DNA from: Teichococcus aerophilus
GTDB lineage: Bacteria; Pseudomonadota; Alphaproteobacteria; Acetobacterales; Acetobacteraceae
DNA: 50,642 bases
Direction: 5' to 3'
Assembly (NCBI RefSeq): GCF_014490485.1
Contig: NZ_JACTVA010000033.1
Coordinates: forward strand, 10,226-60,867
This document shows positions 25,783 through 35,192 of the stretch, piece after piece; positions within the stretch are counted from its first letter, which is position 1; each line of letters begins with the position of its first letter. Under the pieces are notes generated by a model. That model searched no databases. It worked only from the letters and a program-made list of their open reading frames with translations, and was not told the origin of the DNA. Position numbers and translations under genes: made by a program.

Positions 25783-26754
25783 ATGAGCCTTTACCTCCTG
25801 CGGCGGCTGCTCCAGGCCGCGCTCGTCATGCTGGCGATGTCCGTCATCGTCTTCGTCGGCGTCTACGCCATCGGCGACCCGGTCGAGATCCTGATCTCGC
25901 CGGACGCCGACCAGATGGAGCGTGAGCGCGCCATCAAGGCCCTCGGCCTCGATCTGCCGCTGTGGATGCAGTATCTCTCCTTCCTCGGCAACGCGCTGCG
26001 CGGCGATCTCGGCCGCAGCTTCGTGTTCAACGAGCCCGCCCTGCAGCTGATCCTGCAGCGCATGCCGGCGACGTTGGAGCTGGCCTTCGGCGCTACCATC
26101 ATGGCGCTGATCATCGGCATCCCGCTCGGCCTCTATGCCGGACTGAAGCCGAAGTCCTTCGGCGCCAAGTGCATCATGACCGGCTCCATCCTCGGCTTCT
26201 CGCTGCCTACATTCTGGGTGGGCCTGATGCTGATCATGGTCTTCGCCGTGCAGCTCGGCTGGCTGCCCTCGACCGGCCGTGGCGAGACGGTGGACGTGAT
26301 GGGCATGCGCTGGTCCTTCCTGACCTGGGACGGGCTGCGCCACCTGGCGATGCCGGCGCTGAACCTGGCGCTGTTCAAGATCAGCCTGGTCATCCGCCTC
26401 ACCCGCGCCGGCGTGCGGGAGACAATGCTGATGGACTTCGTGAAGTTCGCCCGCGCCAAGGGCCTGACCAACCGCCGCGTCATTTCTGTCCACGTCTTCA
26501 AGAACATCATGATCCCGGTCGTCACCGTCGTCGGCCTGGAACTCGGCTCCACCATCGCCTTCTCCGTCGTGACGGAGAGCGTGTTCGCCTGGCCGGGCAT
26601 GGGCAAGTTGATCATCGACAGCATCAACGTGCTCGATCGTCCCGTGATCGTCGCCTACCTGATGATCATCGTGCTGATGTTCATCACCATCAATCTGCTG
26701 GTCGACCTGTCCTACTCGGCCCTCGACCCGCGCGTCCGGCTGGAGAACAAGTGA
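25783..26754 (+). CDS. ABC transporter permease, DppB/OppB type
   Basis: The 323-residue integral membrane protein has about six hydrophobic helices, starting with LYLLRRLLQAALVMLAMSVI, the typical N-terminus of DppB-like subunits. The cytoplasmic EAA loop that contacts the ATPases is seen as FARAKGLTNRRVISVHVFKN (about 223-242). It is followed by a last helix and the family end YSALDPRVRLE. It forms the membrane channel with the next gene product. Spacing is four bases from the binding-protein gene and one base to the next permease. Confidence 0.94.
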   Translation: MSLYLLRRLLQAALVMLAMSVIVFVGVYAIGDPVEILISPDADQMERERAIKALGLDLPLWMQYLSFLGNALRGDLGRSFVFNEPALQLILQRMPATLELAFGATIMALIIGIPLGLYAGLKPKSFGAKCIMTGSILGFSLPTFWVGLMLIMVFAVQLGWLPSTGRGETVDVMGMRWSFLTWDGLRHLAMPALNLALFKISLVIRLTRAGVRETMLMDFVKFARAKGLTNRRVISVHVFKNIMIPVVTVVGLELGSTIAFSVVTESVFAWPGMGKLIIDSINVLDRPVIVAYLMIIVLMFITINLLVDLSYSALDPRVRLENK

Positions 26755-26755
26755 C

Positions 26756-27694
26756 ATGAGCGCGAGTTCCCTTCCCAAGACCGGCCTGCCGGCCGCCGCG
26801 GTCCCCGAAGTGGCGCTGAAGGTGGAAACGCCGTTCCGCCGCTTCGTTTCCGAGTTCTTCGAGAGCAAGACGGCGACGGTCGGGCTGATCGTCTTCGTCA
26901 GCCTGGTTCTGATCGCCCTGCTGGCGCCCTTTATCGCGCCGCAGAACCCCTACGACCTCGCCCAGCTGGACATCATGGACGGCCGGATGGAGCCGGGTAC
27001 GGTCGGCGGCGCCGGCTTCACCTACTTCCTCGGTACCGATGACCAGGGGCGCGACATGCTCTCCGGCATCATGTACGGCCTGCGGATCAGCCTGACCGTC
27101 GGCATCGGCTCCGCCTTCATCGCCTGCATGGTCGGCGCCTCGCTCGGCCTGCTGGCGGCTTATGCCGGCGGGCGCACCGACAGCGTCATCATGCGCCTGG
27201 TCGACCTGCAGCTCTCCTTCCCGTCCATCCTGGCGGCGCTGATGATCCTGGCCTTCCTCGGCAAGGGCATCACGAACGTCGTGCTGGCGCTGGTGATCGT
27301 GGAATGGGCCTACTACGCCCGTACCGTGCGCGGCACCGCGCTGGTGGAGCGCCGGCGCGAGTATATCGAGGCCGCGCAGTGCCTGGCGCTGCCGACCCAC
27401 CGCGTCATCTTCCGCCACCTGCTGCCCAACTGCATGCCGCCGCTGATCGTCGTCGGCACCATGCAGATCGCCCGCGCCATCGCGCTGGAGGCGACCCTGT
27501 CCTTCCTCGGCCTCGGCGTGCCGATCACCGAACCCTCGCTCGGCCTGCTGATCTCCAACGGCTACGAGTACATGCTCTCCGGCAAGTACTGGATCAGCTT
27601 CTACCCGGGCATCGCGCTGCTCGTGACCATCGTCTCGATCAACCTGGTGGGCGACCATCTGCGCGACGTGCTGAACCCGCGCCTGAAGAAGTAA
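26756..27694 (+). CDS. ABC transporter permease, DppC/OppC type
   Basis: The 312-residue permease has the N-terminal extension and first helix typical of DppC (TATVGLIVFVSLVLIALLAP), then LGTDDQGRDMLSGIMYGLRI, and an EAA loop AAQCLALPTHRVIFRHLLPN (about 205-224). It ends in the family signature GDHLRDVLNPRLKK. It pairs with the DppB-type subunit. Its start follows the previous stop by one base and the first ATPase gene starts seven bases after its own stop, so translation is likely coupled. Confidence 0.94.
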   Translation: MSASSLPKTGLPAAAVPEVALKVETPFRRFVSEFFESKTATVGLIVFVSLVLIALLAPFIAPQNPYDLAQLDIMDGRMEPGTVGGAGFTYFLGTDDQGRDMLSGIMYGLRISLTVGIGSAFIACMVGASLGLLAAYAGGRTDSVIMRLVDLQLSFPSILAALMILAFLGKGITNVVLALVIVEWAYYARTVRGTALVERRREYIEAAQCLALPTHRVIFRHLLPNCMPPLIVVGTMQIARAIALEATLSFLGLGVPITEPSLGLLISNGYEYMLSGKYWISFYPGIALLVTIVSINLVGDHLRDVLNPRLKK

Positions 27695-27701
27695 AGCAAG
27701 G

Positions 27702-28718
27702 ATGCCCACACCGATGACTGCCCTCACGGCGGCGGCTCCGACCCTCGAGGTCCGTAATCTCCAGACCCATTTCTTCACCCGCGCAGGGGTGGTGAAGGCG
27801 GTCGACGACGTCTCCTTCAGCGTCGGCCGCGGCAAGGTGCTCGGCCTGGTGGGGGAGTCCGGTTCCGGCAAGACCGTGACCGGCTTCTCCATCCTCGGCC
27901 TGGTCGACGAGCCGGGCCGCATCGTCGGCGGCTCGATCCTGTTCCACGGACAGGACCTGGCCAAGCAGTCGGAAGAGCAGATGCGGCAGCTGCGTGGCAA
28001 CCGCATCGCCATGATCTTCCAAGACCCGATGATGACGCTGAACCCGGTCCTGCGCATCGACACGCAGATGATCGAGACGGTGCAGGCGCATACCAAGGTC
28101 AGCAAGGAGGAAGCCCGCCAGCGCGCCCGCGATACGCTGGGCATGGTCGGCATCCCCTCCCCCGACGAGCGGCTGAAATCCTACCCGCACCAGTTCTCGG
28201 GCGGCATGCGCCAGCGCGTGGCCATCGCCATCGCGCTGCTGCACCGCCCCGAGCTGATCGTGGCCGACGAGCCGACGACGGCGCTGGACGTGACCATCCA
28301 GGCGCAGATCCTGGCCGAGGTGCAGAAGCTCTGCGCCGAGACCGGCACGGCGATGATCTGGATCACCCACGATCTGTCCGTCGTCGCTGGCCTGGCCGAC
28401 GACATCGCGGTCATGTACGCCGGCAAGGTGGTGGAGAAGGGCGAGGTCGCGCCCGTGCTCGACATGCCGCTGCACCCTTATACCGCCGGCCTGATCGGCA
28501 GCGTGCCCAGCCGCAACAAGCGCGGCGAGCCGCTGAAGCAGATCCCGGGCATGACGCCGAACGTGATGCGCCTGCCGCCCGGCTGCGCCTTCCGCACCCG
28601 CTGCGCCTATGCCACCGAGGTCTGCAAGCAGGAGGTTCCCTTCGGCGAGGTGGCGCCGGGCCGCGAGGTCCGTTGCTTCCACCCGCTGTTCCCCGCCAAG
28701 CAGGGAGAGGCCGCATGA
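27702..28718 (+). CDS. ABC transporter ATP-binding protein, DppD/OppD type
   Basis: The 338-residue ATPase has Walker [15 protein letters not shown] (about 50-63), the Q-loop [11 protein letters not shown], the signature [15 protein letters not shown], Walker [17 protein letters not shown] and the switch His in WITHDLS. The C-terminal oligopeptide-transporter tail has clustered Cys ([17 protein letters not shown]), which in some DppD proteins binds an iron-sulfur cluster. The start could be 27702 or the next Met at 27714; the AAGG site fits the second slightly better. The last four bases overlap the next ATPase gene (ATGA). Confidence 0.94.
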   Translation: MPTPMTALTAAAPTLEVRNLQTHFFTRAGVVKAVDDVSFSVGRGKVLGLVGESGSGKTVTGFSILGLVDEPGRIVGGSILFHGQDLAKQSEEQMRQLRGNRIAMIFQDPMMTLNPVLRIDTQMIETVQAHTKVSKEEARQRARDTLGMVGIPSPDERLKSYPHQFSGGMRQRVAIAIALLHRPELIVADEPTTALDVTIQAQILAEVQKLCAETGTAMIWITHDLSVVAGLADDIAVMYAGKVVEKGEVAPVLDMPLHPYTAGLIGSVPSRNKRGEPLKQIPGMTPNVMRLPPGCAFRTRCAYATEVCKQEVPFGEVAPGREVRCFHPLFPAKQGEAA

Positions 28719-29716
28719 GCACCCCGATCATCGAACTGAAGGGCGTCTCCAAGCGCTTCTCCAAGAAGCTGGATTTCGCCGGCAAGATCCTGCAGCGCCT
28801 GGGTGCGCCGGTGCGGGACGAGACGGTGCACGCCGTGGACGGCGTGGACCTGACCGTGAACAAGGGCGAAGTGGTCGGCCTGGTCGGTGAATCCGGCTGC
28901 GGCAAGTCCACGCTGGGCCGCATGGTGGCCGGCATTATGCCGGCCAGCGACGGCACCATCCGCTGGCACGGCAAGGAACTGGCGGAGCTGACCGGCAGCG
29001 AAGGCCGCCGCGCCAAGCTGCAGACGCAGATGATCTTTCAGGATCCGATGTCGTCGCTGAACCCGCGCATCCGCGTCGCCGACATCATCGGCGAGGCGCC
29101 GCTGGTGCATGGCCTGACCAAGCGCAGCGAGTACGACGGCTACGTGGACGAGCAGATGCGCCGCGCGGGGATGGACCCCACCCTGAAGCGCCGCTACCCG
29201 CATCAGTTCTCCGGCGGCCAGCGCCAGCGCATCGGCATCGCCCGCGCGCTGGCGGTGCAGCCGGAATTCATCGTCTGCGACGAGTCCGTCGCGGCGCTGG
29301 ACGTGTCCATCCAGGCGCAGATCCTGAACCTGTTCATGGACCTGCGGCGCGACCTGAACCTGACCTACCTGTTCATCAGCCATGACCTCGGCGTGGTGGA
29401 GCACCTCTCCGACCGCGTCGTCATCATGTATCTGGGCCGGGTGGTCGAGGAAGCGCCGTCCGAGGAGATCTTTGCCCGCCCCAACCATCCGTACACCCAG
29501 GCCCTGCTGTCCGAGGTGCCGCGGATCGATGCGCGCAAGAAGAGCTTCGCCGGCGTGAAGGGCGAGATCCCCTCACCCCTCAATCCGCCGCCGGGCTGCC
29601 ACTTCCACCCGCGCTGCCCCTTCGCCTTCGACCGCTGCAAGGTGGAGCGGCCGATGCTGAAGACCGTCGCCTCAGGCCACCGCAGCGCCTGCCACCTGAA
29701 CGACAAGGTGGCCTGA
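28715..29716 (+). CDS. ABC transporter ATP-binding protein, DppF/OppF type
   Basis: The 333-residue ATPase is the second motor subunit. It has Walker A GLVGESGCGKST, the Q-loop IFQDPMSSLNPRI, signature FSGGQRQRIGIARAL, Walker B FIVCDESVAALDVSIQ and switch FISHDLGVVEHL. Its Cys-rich tail (PPGCHFHPRCPFAFDRC) matches the DppF family. It overlaps the DppD-type gene by four bases, and the Met at 28715 fits the family start [15 protein letters not shown]. It closes the five-gene operon and is followed by a strong terminator. Confidence 0.94.
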   Translation: MSTPIIELKGVSKRFSKKLDFAGKILQRLGAPVRDETVHAVDGVDLTVNKGEVVGLVGESGCGKSTLGRMVAGIMPASDGTIRWHGKELAELTGSEGRRAKLQTQMIFQDPMSSLNPRIRVADIIGEAPLVHGLTKRSEYDGYVDEQMRRAGMDPTLKRRYPHQFSGGQRQRIGIARALAVQPEFIVCDESVAALDVSIQAQILNLFMDLRRDLNLTYLFISHDLGVVEHLSDRVVIMYLGRVVEEAPSEEIFARPNHPYTQALLSEVPRIDARKKSFAGVKGEIPSPLNPPPGCHFHPRCPFAFDRCKVERPMLKTVASGHRSACHLNDKVA

Positions 29717-29741
29717 GAAGGCCCAGGCTCATCTGATCTTG

Positions 29742-29769
29742 AAAACCCCGCTTGATGCGGGGTTTTTTT
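29742..29769 (+). terminator. intrinsic terminator of the ABC transporter operon
   Basis: AAAACCCCGC, loop TTGAT, GCGGGGTTTT and three more T form a 10-bp stem with a T tract, 25 bases after the last stop codon. It marks the boundary to the glycan island. Confidence 0.95.
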
Positions 29770-29925
29770 GGCATTGTTCCGCCGGCAGCCATGCAGCTGT
29801 GCCACACTCGCTGAAAGAAAGAAGCTTCCCGCCAAGTGTGGCTAGACGGATTTTCGCCGTTAGGTAGAAACTCTGGAACACGGACTAAAACAAAAAATAT
29901 TGGATTTGCATTTAAGGACCGAGAC

Positions 29926-31266
29926 GTGGCCAATTTTGTTTCGTATTCGCAAAATTATGAGGACGTCATGTTGTGGCGTGCGTTCCGGTCAATTAAAGAC
30001 GGCTTCTATATTGATATAGGCGCTGGAGATCCTAAGCGCGATTCAGTCACCGCAGCATTTTACAGCCGCGGCTGGCACGGACTAAATGTAGAACCCAACC
30101 CCGATATTTACCGAAAGCTCGCTGAACACCGAGAACGCGACGTCAATCTCCATATGGCGGTCGGCGACGTCATCGGGGAAACCGAGCTTTTCATTGTCGA
30201 AGACGATGATCGCCTGTCGACCACCAAGCACGATGTCGCCGGGCTGCACGGCCAGGCTGGCCATGGCACGCGCAGTACCTGTATTGCGGTCCGTCCGTTG
30301 CGCGACCTGTGCGCTGAACATATCACAGGCCCCATCCACTTCCTGAAGATCGATGTTGAAGGCGCCGAGGCCGAGGTCATCCGCGGAGCAAATTTTGGCC
30401 GGTGGCGCCCCTGGGTCATCCTGGTGGAAGCGATCGACCCGGTGACCCTGATGCCCAGCCACGCCGAATGGGAAGGCATGCTGGTGAAGGCTGGCTACCA
30501 TTTTGTCTATTTCGACGGCCTGAACCGTTTCTATGTCGCCGATGAGCATTCAGAGCAGCTCGACGCCCATTTCACCACTCCGCCCAATGTGCGCGACGCA
30601 TTCATCCGCAGTTCCGAAGCCTTGGCGCTGAACCTGCAACGCATCGAGGCGGACCATTCCGCGGTTGTCCAGGAACTCCACACCACGGCCTATCGGCTCC
30701 GTGCGGAGCGCGACGCCTGCATCGCTTCCCGCGACGAGGTAGCCTTGGCACTTCGCGCCGCACAAGAGCAGGCAGCCGGCACTGCGCCGCGCGAGGACAT
30801 CGAGCGCCTGACCGCCGAGCGTAACGGCTGGATGCAGGAACTGTTCGAGACCAACCGCCACGCCGCATCTCTGGCGCAGGAGCGCCAGTCCCTGTTGGAG
30901 CGCCTGGGGCCGCTGCAGCATTATGCTGAAAATGTAGAGCGCGCATTCAAAGCGGCGCGGCTGGAGATCGAGCGGCTCGAAAGTGAGAATGATCGCCTTG
31001 CCGCCGGGCAGGCGCCACTGCAGACCTATGCCGACAACGTTCAGCATGCCCTTGAGAATTCACAGGCGGAGCTTGATAGGAAGCAAGCCGAGATTGCGAG
31101 AGCGCAGGCCGAGGTCGTGGCCGCGCGGGCGGAAGCCGAGTTACATCGCAGCGGGGCAGAAGCCGGCCGGCGGCATATCGAGGCCATCCGCCGCAGCACC
31201 TCCTGGCGTCTGACCTTGCCGCTGCGGGCCTTGCGTCGGCTGGCCCCCGGTCAGCACCGGGGCTGA
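29926..31266 (+). CDS. FkbM family methyltransferase with long C-terminal coiled coil
   Basis: The 446-residue protein has an N-terminal FkbM methyltransferase domain (about 1-230): FVSYSQNYEDVMLWRAF, the SAM-binding FYIDIGAGDP (about 28-36), NVEPNPDIY and the catalytic-region motif FLKIDVEGAEAEVI (139-152). Residues about 250-420 are Ala/Glu/Arg-rich heptads likely to form a coiled coil, and the end RRSTSWRLTLPLRALRRL resembles the tail seen in many surface-glycan enzymes. It would methylate a sugar hydroxyl in a surface polysaccharide. The GTG at 29926 follows AAGGACCGAG and starts the conserved domain; the frame stays open upstream to 29836. The first 250 bases are markedly more AT-rich than the rest of the window. 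Confidence 0.85.
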   Translation: MANFVSYSQNYEDVMLWRAFRSIKDGFYIDIGAGDPKRDSVTAAFYSRGWHGLNVEPNPDIYRKLAEHRERDVNLHMAVGDVIGETELFIVEDDDRLSTTKHDVAGLHGQAGHGTRSTCIAVRPLRDLCAEHITGPIHFLKIDVEGAEAEVIRGANFGRWRPWVILVEAIDPVTLMPSHAEWEGMLVKAGYHFVYFDGLNRFYVADEHSEQLDAHFTTPPNVRDAFIRSSEALALNLQRIEADHSAVVQELHTTAYRLRAERDACIASRDEVALALRAAQEQAAGTAPREDIERLTAERNGWMQELFETNRHAASLAQERQSLLERLGPLQHYAENVERAFKAARLEIERLESENDRLAAGQAPLQTYADNVQHALENSQAELDRKQAEIARAQAEVVAARAEAELHRSGAEAGRRHIEAIRRSTSWRLTLPLRALRRLAPGQHRG

Positions 31267-31270
31267 GCGG

Positions 31271-33448
31271 ATGCTGCATCTCACCAATGCCGACCCCCGC
31301 ATCTGTATCGTCGGCCGCTGTGACTTCCACACAGGAATCGGCGCGATCACCTATGGGTTGGCCGAGGTCCTTTCGCGCAGCTTCGCCATCTGCGTCCTTC
31401 CTACCGATCCGACACTTCGCCAGCAGGAAGCAGTGGTTCTGCCGAACGGGCGACGCATTCCTGTCTGCAAGGATCCGGACTCGGTCTCGGTGTCGTTCTT
31501 CTGCGACGTCCTATGGAACGGCGTCCATGATTTCAACTACGCCTTGATGCCACCAAACAGCCTGAAATTCGCCTATCTGGTTTATGATTCGGACGAGTTG
31601 CCATCTCGCTGGGCCCAACTGCTTAATACGCATTTCGATCTCATCATCGCCTCAAGCCCCGAGATGATTCCGGTTGCGCGCGCTTCCCAGGTCGAGACCC
31701 CGATCGCGACCCTGCCAATCCCGCTCGACCTCGATGGCATGCTGGCGGAAGGCCTCAGCCCGCGGGAGGAGAAGGTGCGCTTCGGCTCGGTCGCTGCCTT
31801 CCATCCCCGCAAGGGCGTGCAGACGCTGCTGGACGCTTTCCTCCGGCTCTACGGCAACCGTCCCGACGAGGCGGAACTGGTCCTGCATTCCAACCTGGCC
31901 TTCGGCGAAGCCTTCCGCGACGTGCAGCGCCTGATCGAGAAAAGCGGCGCGACCAACGTGGTGGTCAGCCACGGTTCCCTGAGCTCGCAGCAGAAGAACG
32001 AGCTGATCAAGAGCTTCGATGTCTTTGCCAACTGCTCGCGCGGTGAAGGCTACTCGATCGGCGCGCGCGAGGCCCTTGCCTATGGCAAGAGCCTGGTCCT
32101 CTCAAATGTCGGTGGCCACCGCGACCTGCTAGGCCATCCGGGCGTCTTCGCCATCGCTGCCGATGTCGCTCTGCCTGCCCGTTACCCTGAGATCGACAAC
32201 GGCGTCTTTGGCCAACAACGCGCGGTGCGTGTTCAGCCCACCATGGCGGCGCTGGAACAGGCTTTCGCCTTCGTCCGCTCCCCCGACTATGAGAAGACCC
32301 TGCATATTCGCCGCGGCATTGCCCAGGACTTCACCTTCTCTCGTCTCTCCGCCGCTTTCGCCGCATTGATCGACCCTGGGACCGGGCGGTTCCGGCCCTC
32401 TCGGGAAGACGGACGACTCCTTGCCATTCCCGCTGACGTCCGGTCGGTCGTGGAAAGCCGGCTAGGCCGCCATGCCAGCGCCATCCCTCACGCCCGCCGG
32501 CGCGTGGTAGCGGCGCATGACGGCGGTTTCTTCTCCATCTTCAATGCTTTTATGAATCACCTCGCCTGGGACATCCGGGAGGACCGCTGCCACTCGACCC
32601 TTCCAGATTGGGATGTCGACCGGCTGATCGAGCGGCAGGGTGATACCCGGGTCATGAGCTTCTGCTACGGCCAGCCTGGCGACGGTAACCTGTGGACCCG
32701 GCTGTTCCAGCCGCTTTACGGCTTCACGGCAGCAGAGATGAATGACGAGGCAGCGCTCTATCTCCATACGGATGGCGTCTCGATCGGCGGTGACTATGCA
32801 CGGGAACCGCTCATGACCTACGTGCATGCTTACAAGCTCTACCACAGCCGGGGTTTCGAGGGCTGGCGCCGCCAGTATCACCGGGTCTTCCAGGACCACG
32901 TGCGCCTGCGGCCTGAGTTGCAGGCGGAAATTGACGGCTTCGCGGAGCGCCATCTGCGGCACCCCTTCCTGATTGCCGCTCATGTCCGCCATCCCAGCCA
33001 CACCGTCGAGCAGCCCAACGCAGAAATCGCGCATACCGACAGCTATATCCGCCGCATCTACGCGGTGCTGGAGGAGCGCGGCATCGCTCGGGACAGCGAG
33101 GATTGGGGCGTGTTCCTAGCTACCGATCAAGAACGCGTCGTCGCCATGTTCCGCGCCGAGTTCGGCGACCGCGTGGCCTATTTTGATGACGTGCGCCGCA
33201 CCCGTGCCGCCGAAGACGCAGTCTTCGAAGCGCTGTCCGCCGAGGAAAAAAACAAGGAAGGGCACCAGCTACAACACCTCGTCGCAGCTTCGAGGGACCA
33301 GTGGTCTCTCGCCATGGCCTGGGAAGTGGTGCGGGATGCCTACTGCATGGCGCGGTGCAACGTCCTGCTGCACGTGGTCAGCAATGTGTCCACGGCGGTG
33401 GCCTACATGAACCCGGACATGGACATGATTTTCTGCTCAGCCGCCTAG
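31271..33448 (+). CDS. fused glycosyltransferase: GT4-type half plus fucosyltransferase-like half
   Basis: The 725-residue protein seems to have two domains. The N-terminal half is a GT-B group 1 (GT4) enzyme: GRCDFHTGIGAITYGLAEVL near 15, FGSVAAFHPRKGVQTLLDAF near 171 and the donor-binding EGYSIGAREALAYGKSLVLS near 258. The C-terminal half (about 410-725) has features of O-fucosyl/NodZ-type transferases: an HxR motif in AAHVRHPSH near 569, VFLATDQERVVAMF near 615 and CNVLLHVVSNVSTAVAYM near 697. It starts four bases after the FkbM stop, so the two are coupled. The second assignment rests on short motifs only. Confidence 0.7.
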   Translation: MLHLTNADPRICIVGRCDFHTGIGAITYGLAEVLSRSFAICVLPTDPTLRQQEAVVLPNGRRIPVCKDPDSVSVSFFCDVLWNGVHDFNYALMPPNSLKFAYLVYDSDELPSRWAQLLNTHFDLIIASSPEMIPVARASQVETPIATLPIPLDLDGMLAEGLSPREEKVRFGSVAAFHPRKGVQTLLDAFLRLYGNRPDEAELVLHSNLAFGEAFRDVQRLIEKSGATNVVVSHGSLSSQQKNELIKSFDVFANCSRGEGYSIGAREALAYGKSLVLSNVGGHRDLLGHPGVFAIAADVALPARYPEIDNGVFGQQRAVRVQPTMAALEQAFAFVRSPDYEKTLHIRRGIAQDFTFSRLSAAFAALIDPGTGRFRPSREDGRLLAIPADVRSVVESRLGRHASAIPHARRRVVAAHDGGFFSIFNAFMNHLAWDIREDRCHSTLPDWDVDRLIERQGDTRVMSFCYGQPGDGNLWTRLFQPLYGFTAAEMNDEAALYLHTDGVSIGGDYAREPLMTYVHAYKLYHSRGFEGWRRQYHRVFQDHVRLRPELQAEIDGFAERHLRHPFLIAAHVRHPSHTVEQPNAEIAHTDSYIRRIYAVLEERGIARDSEDWGVFLATDQERVVAMFRAEFGDRVAYFDDVRRTRAAEDAVFEALSAEEKNKEGHQLQHLVAASRDQWSLAMAWEVVRDAYCMARCNVLLHVVSNVSTAVAYMNPDMDMIFCSAA

Positions 33449-33584
33449 CCTGATGGCCGCCAAGCTGGCGGCCATAGCGTGATTACGTTTGCGGCCAGTA
33501 CGTCCGCCGACGACCACGCCTTCAGCCTCTTCGCCTGATGATTTACCCCAGCGCTGCTGAAGCGCATTTCTTAGCGAGATCACA

Positions 33585-34523
33585 ATGGCCAATACCACCT
33601 CTGATGTCGCACTGGTCACCGGTGCGTCAGGCCTGATGGGCCGGGCCCTGGTGCAAGAACTGCGCGATGCCGCAGGCACCACGACGGTCGCCGTCTCGAG
33701 TCAGGACGCAGACCTAACCAAGTTCGAGCAGACATTGGAGATGATGGAGCGGCACCGGCCCACCATCGTCTATCACCTGGCTGCACGAGTCACCGGCATC
33801 ATGGGCAACATGCGTGCCCAAGGCCAAGCCTATCTCGATAATGTCCGTATGAATACCAACGTCATCGAGGCGGCGCGAATCGCGGGCGTCAGGAAAATCG
33901 TGGCCATGGGTTCGGCCGCCGTCTACTCGGACATGGTCCGGTTACCGATGGTCGAGGAAGAGGTCTGGATTGGCCCTCCACACGGTTCAGAGGCAGGTTA
34001 CGCCCATGCGAAGCGTGGCATGCTGGCGCAACTGGAAGCCTACCGCGACCAGTACGGGATGGAGTTTGCCTTCTGCATCTCCACCAACCTGTTTGGCCCC
34101 CACGACAAGTTCGACGAGGAATGCGGCCATGTCCTGCCGTCGCTGATCTCGAAGTTCCATCGCGCGGTCCAGGAGGATCAGCCGGTTACCATTTGGGGCA
34201 CCGGCAAGCCGGAACGGGATTTCCTCTATGTTAAGGACGCCGCCGCCGCCATGCGGCTCATAGGCCGCAGCTTCAGCGGCCCCATTAATCTAGCGACGGG
34301 CCAGGCCATCTCGATTGCCAACGTGGCGGGCCTACTGAAGGAGATCTCCGGCCTCCGGCACGAACTGCAATGGGACCGGACCAAGCCAGACGGACAGAAA
34401 ATGCGCAGCTATGACATCGGCAAGCTGCAGAACCTGGGCTTCCAGCCCGGCTCCTCGCTGAAGCAGGCGCTGCGCGAGACCTTCGAATGGTACGCCGCGC
34501 ACTGCGACACCGCGCGGCGCTGA
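33585..34523 (+). CDS. NAD-dependent epimerase/reductase, GDP-L-fucose synthase-like
   Basis: The 312-residue short-chain dehydrogenase-type enzyme follows the GDP-L-fucose synthase (Fcl/WcaG) pattern along its length: GASGLMG (13-19), VYHLAARVTGIMGN, GSAAVYS (109-115), YAHAKRG with the Tyr139/Lys143 pair, ISTNLFGPHDKFD, GHVLPSLISKFH (181-192), WGTGKPERDFLYVKDAA and WDRTKPDGQ. In Fcl this makes GDP-fucose from GDP-4-keto-6-deoxymannose by epimerisation and reduction. Here the epimerisation Cys of the usual GSSCIYP is Ala112, while the His (182) is kept. It may therefore make another deoxysugar, such as a simple reduction product. No gmd is in the window. Confidence 0.72.
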   Translation: MANTTSDVALVTGASGLMGRALVQELRDAAGTTTVAVSSQDADLTKFEQTLEMMERHRPTIVYHLAARVTGIMGNMRAQGQAYLDNVRMNTNVIEAARIAGVRKIVAMGSAAVYSDMVRLPMVEEEVWIGPPHGSEAGYAHAKRGMLAQLEAYRDQYGMEFAFCISTNLFGPHDKFDEECGHVLPSLISKFHRAVQEDQPVTIWGTGKPERDFLYVKDAAAAMRLIGRSFSGPINLATGQAISIANVAGLLKEISGLRHELQWDRTKPDGQKMRSYDIGKLQNLGFQPGSSLKQALRETFEWYAAHCDTARR

Positions 34524-34533
34524 GCCGCAGGCG

Positions 34534-35172
34534 CTACCCCGGCGGCAGCTTCGGGGCTGCCGGCGGGTGGGACTCCTCCTCCGGCCCGGCATCGATCGCC
34601 AGGGCGCGCTGGAAGGCGGGGCGGGCCTCGCAGCGGGACACGTAGGCGGTGCGGACCGGCGTTGCCTCGATCATGCCGAACATCACACCCCAGCGCAGCG
34701 CGGAGCCGACGACGACGTCCGCCGCGCTGAACTGCTGGCCCAGCAACCATGGGCCGGAATCCAGCCCGGCATCCAGCGTGGCCATCACGCGGCCGTAGTC
34801 GCCCCAGGCATGGGCGATGGTATTGGGCGTCCAGCCGCCCAGCTTCTCGGCCAGGGCGGGCTCGATATAGCCGCCGGAGAACATCAGCCACTGCAGGTAG
34901 CGGCCGCGATCGGTGTGGTTCAGCGGCGGGGCCAGCCCGGCCTCCGGCATCCGGTCGGCCAGCCAGCCGCAGATGGCGCTGGAATCGGCGATCACGATAG
35001 CGCCCTGCTGCAGCACCGGCACCTTGCCCATCGGGCTCAACGCCAGGAAGGCCGGGTCTTTTTGCTGCCCGCCATGGATATCCACCAGCACCCGCTCATA
35101 GGCCGCGCCAGCTTCTTCCAACATCCAAAGCGCGCGCAGCGAGCGGGTCCTCGGGCACCAGTACAGTTTCAT
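34534..35172 (-). CDS. glutathione S-transferase family protein
   Basis: The 212-residue protein has the N-terminal thioredoxin-like domain (MKLYWCPRTRSLRALWMLEE, then LSPMGKVPVLQQGAIVIADSSAI with the cis-Pro and the glutathione-binding Asp-Ser) and an alpha-helical C-terminal domain with GPWLLGQQFSAADVVVG. It would conjugate or reduce substrates with glutathione; the substrate is unknown. It converges on the fucose-synthase-like gene with only ten bases between the stop codons. It lies 20 bases downstream of NAD kinase and is probably co-transcribed with it. Confidence 0.9.
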   Translation of the reverse strand: MKLYWCPRTRSLRALWMLEEAGAAYERVLVDIHGGQQKDPAFLALSPMGKVPVLQQGAIVIADSSAICGWLADRMPEAGLAPPLNHTDRGRYLQWLMFSGGYIEPALAEKLGGWTPNTIAHAWGDYGRVMATLDAGLDSGPWLLGQQFSAADVVVGSALRWGVMFGMIEATPVRTAYVSRCEARPAFQRALAIDAGPEEESHPPAAPKLPPG

Positions 35173-35192
35173 TTCAAGCGTTTCCTCGGCGA

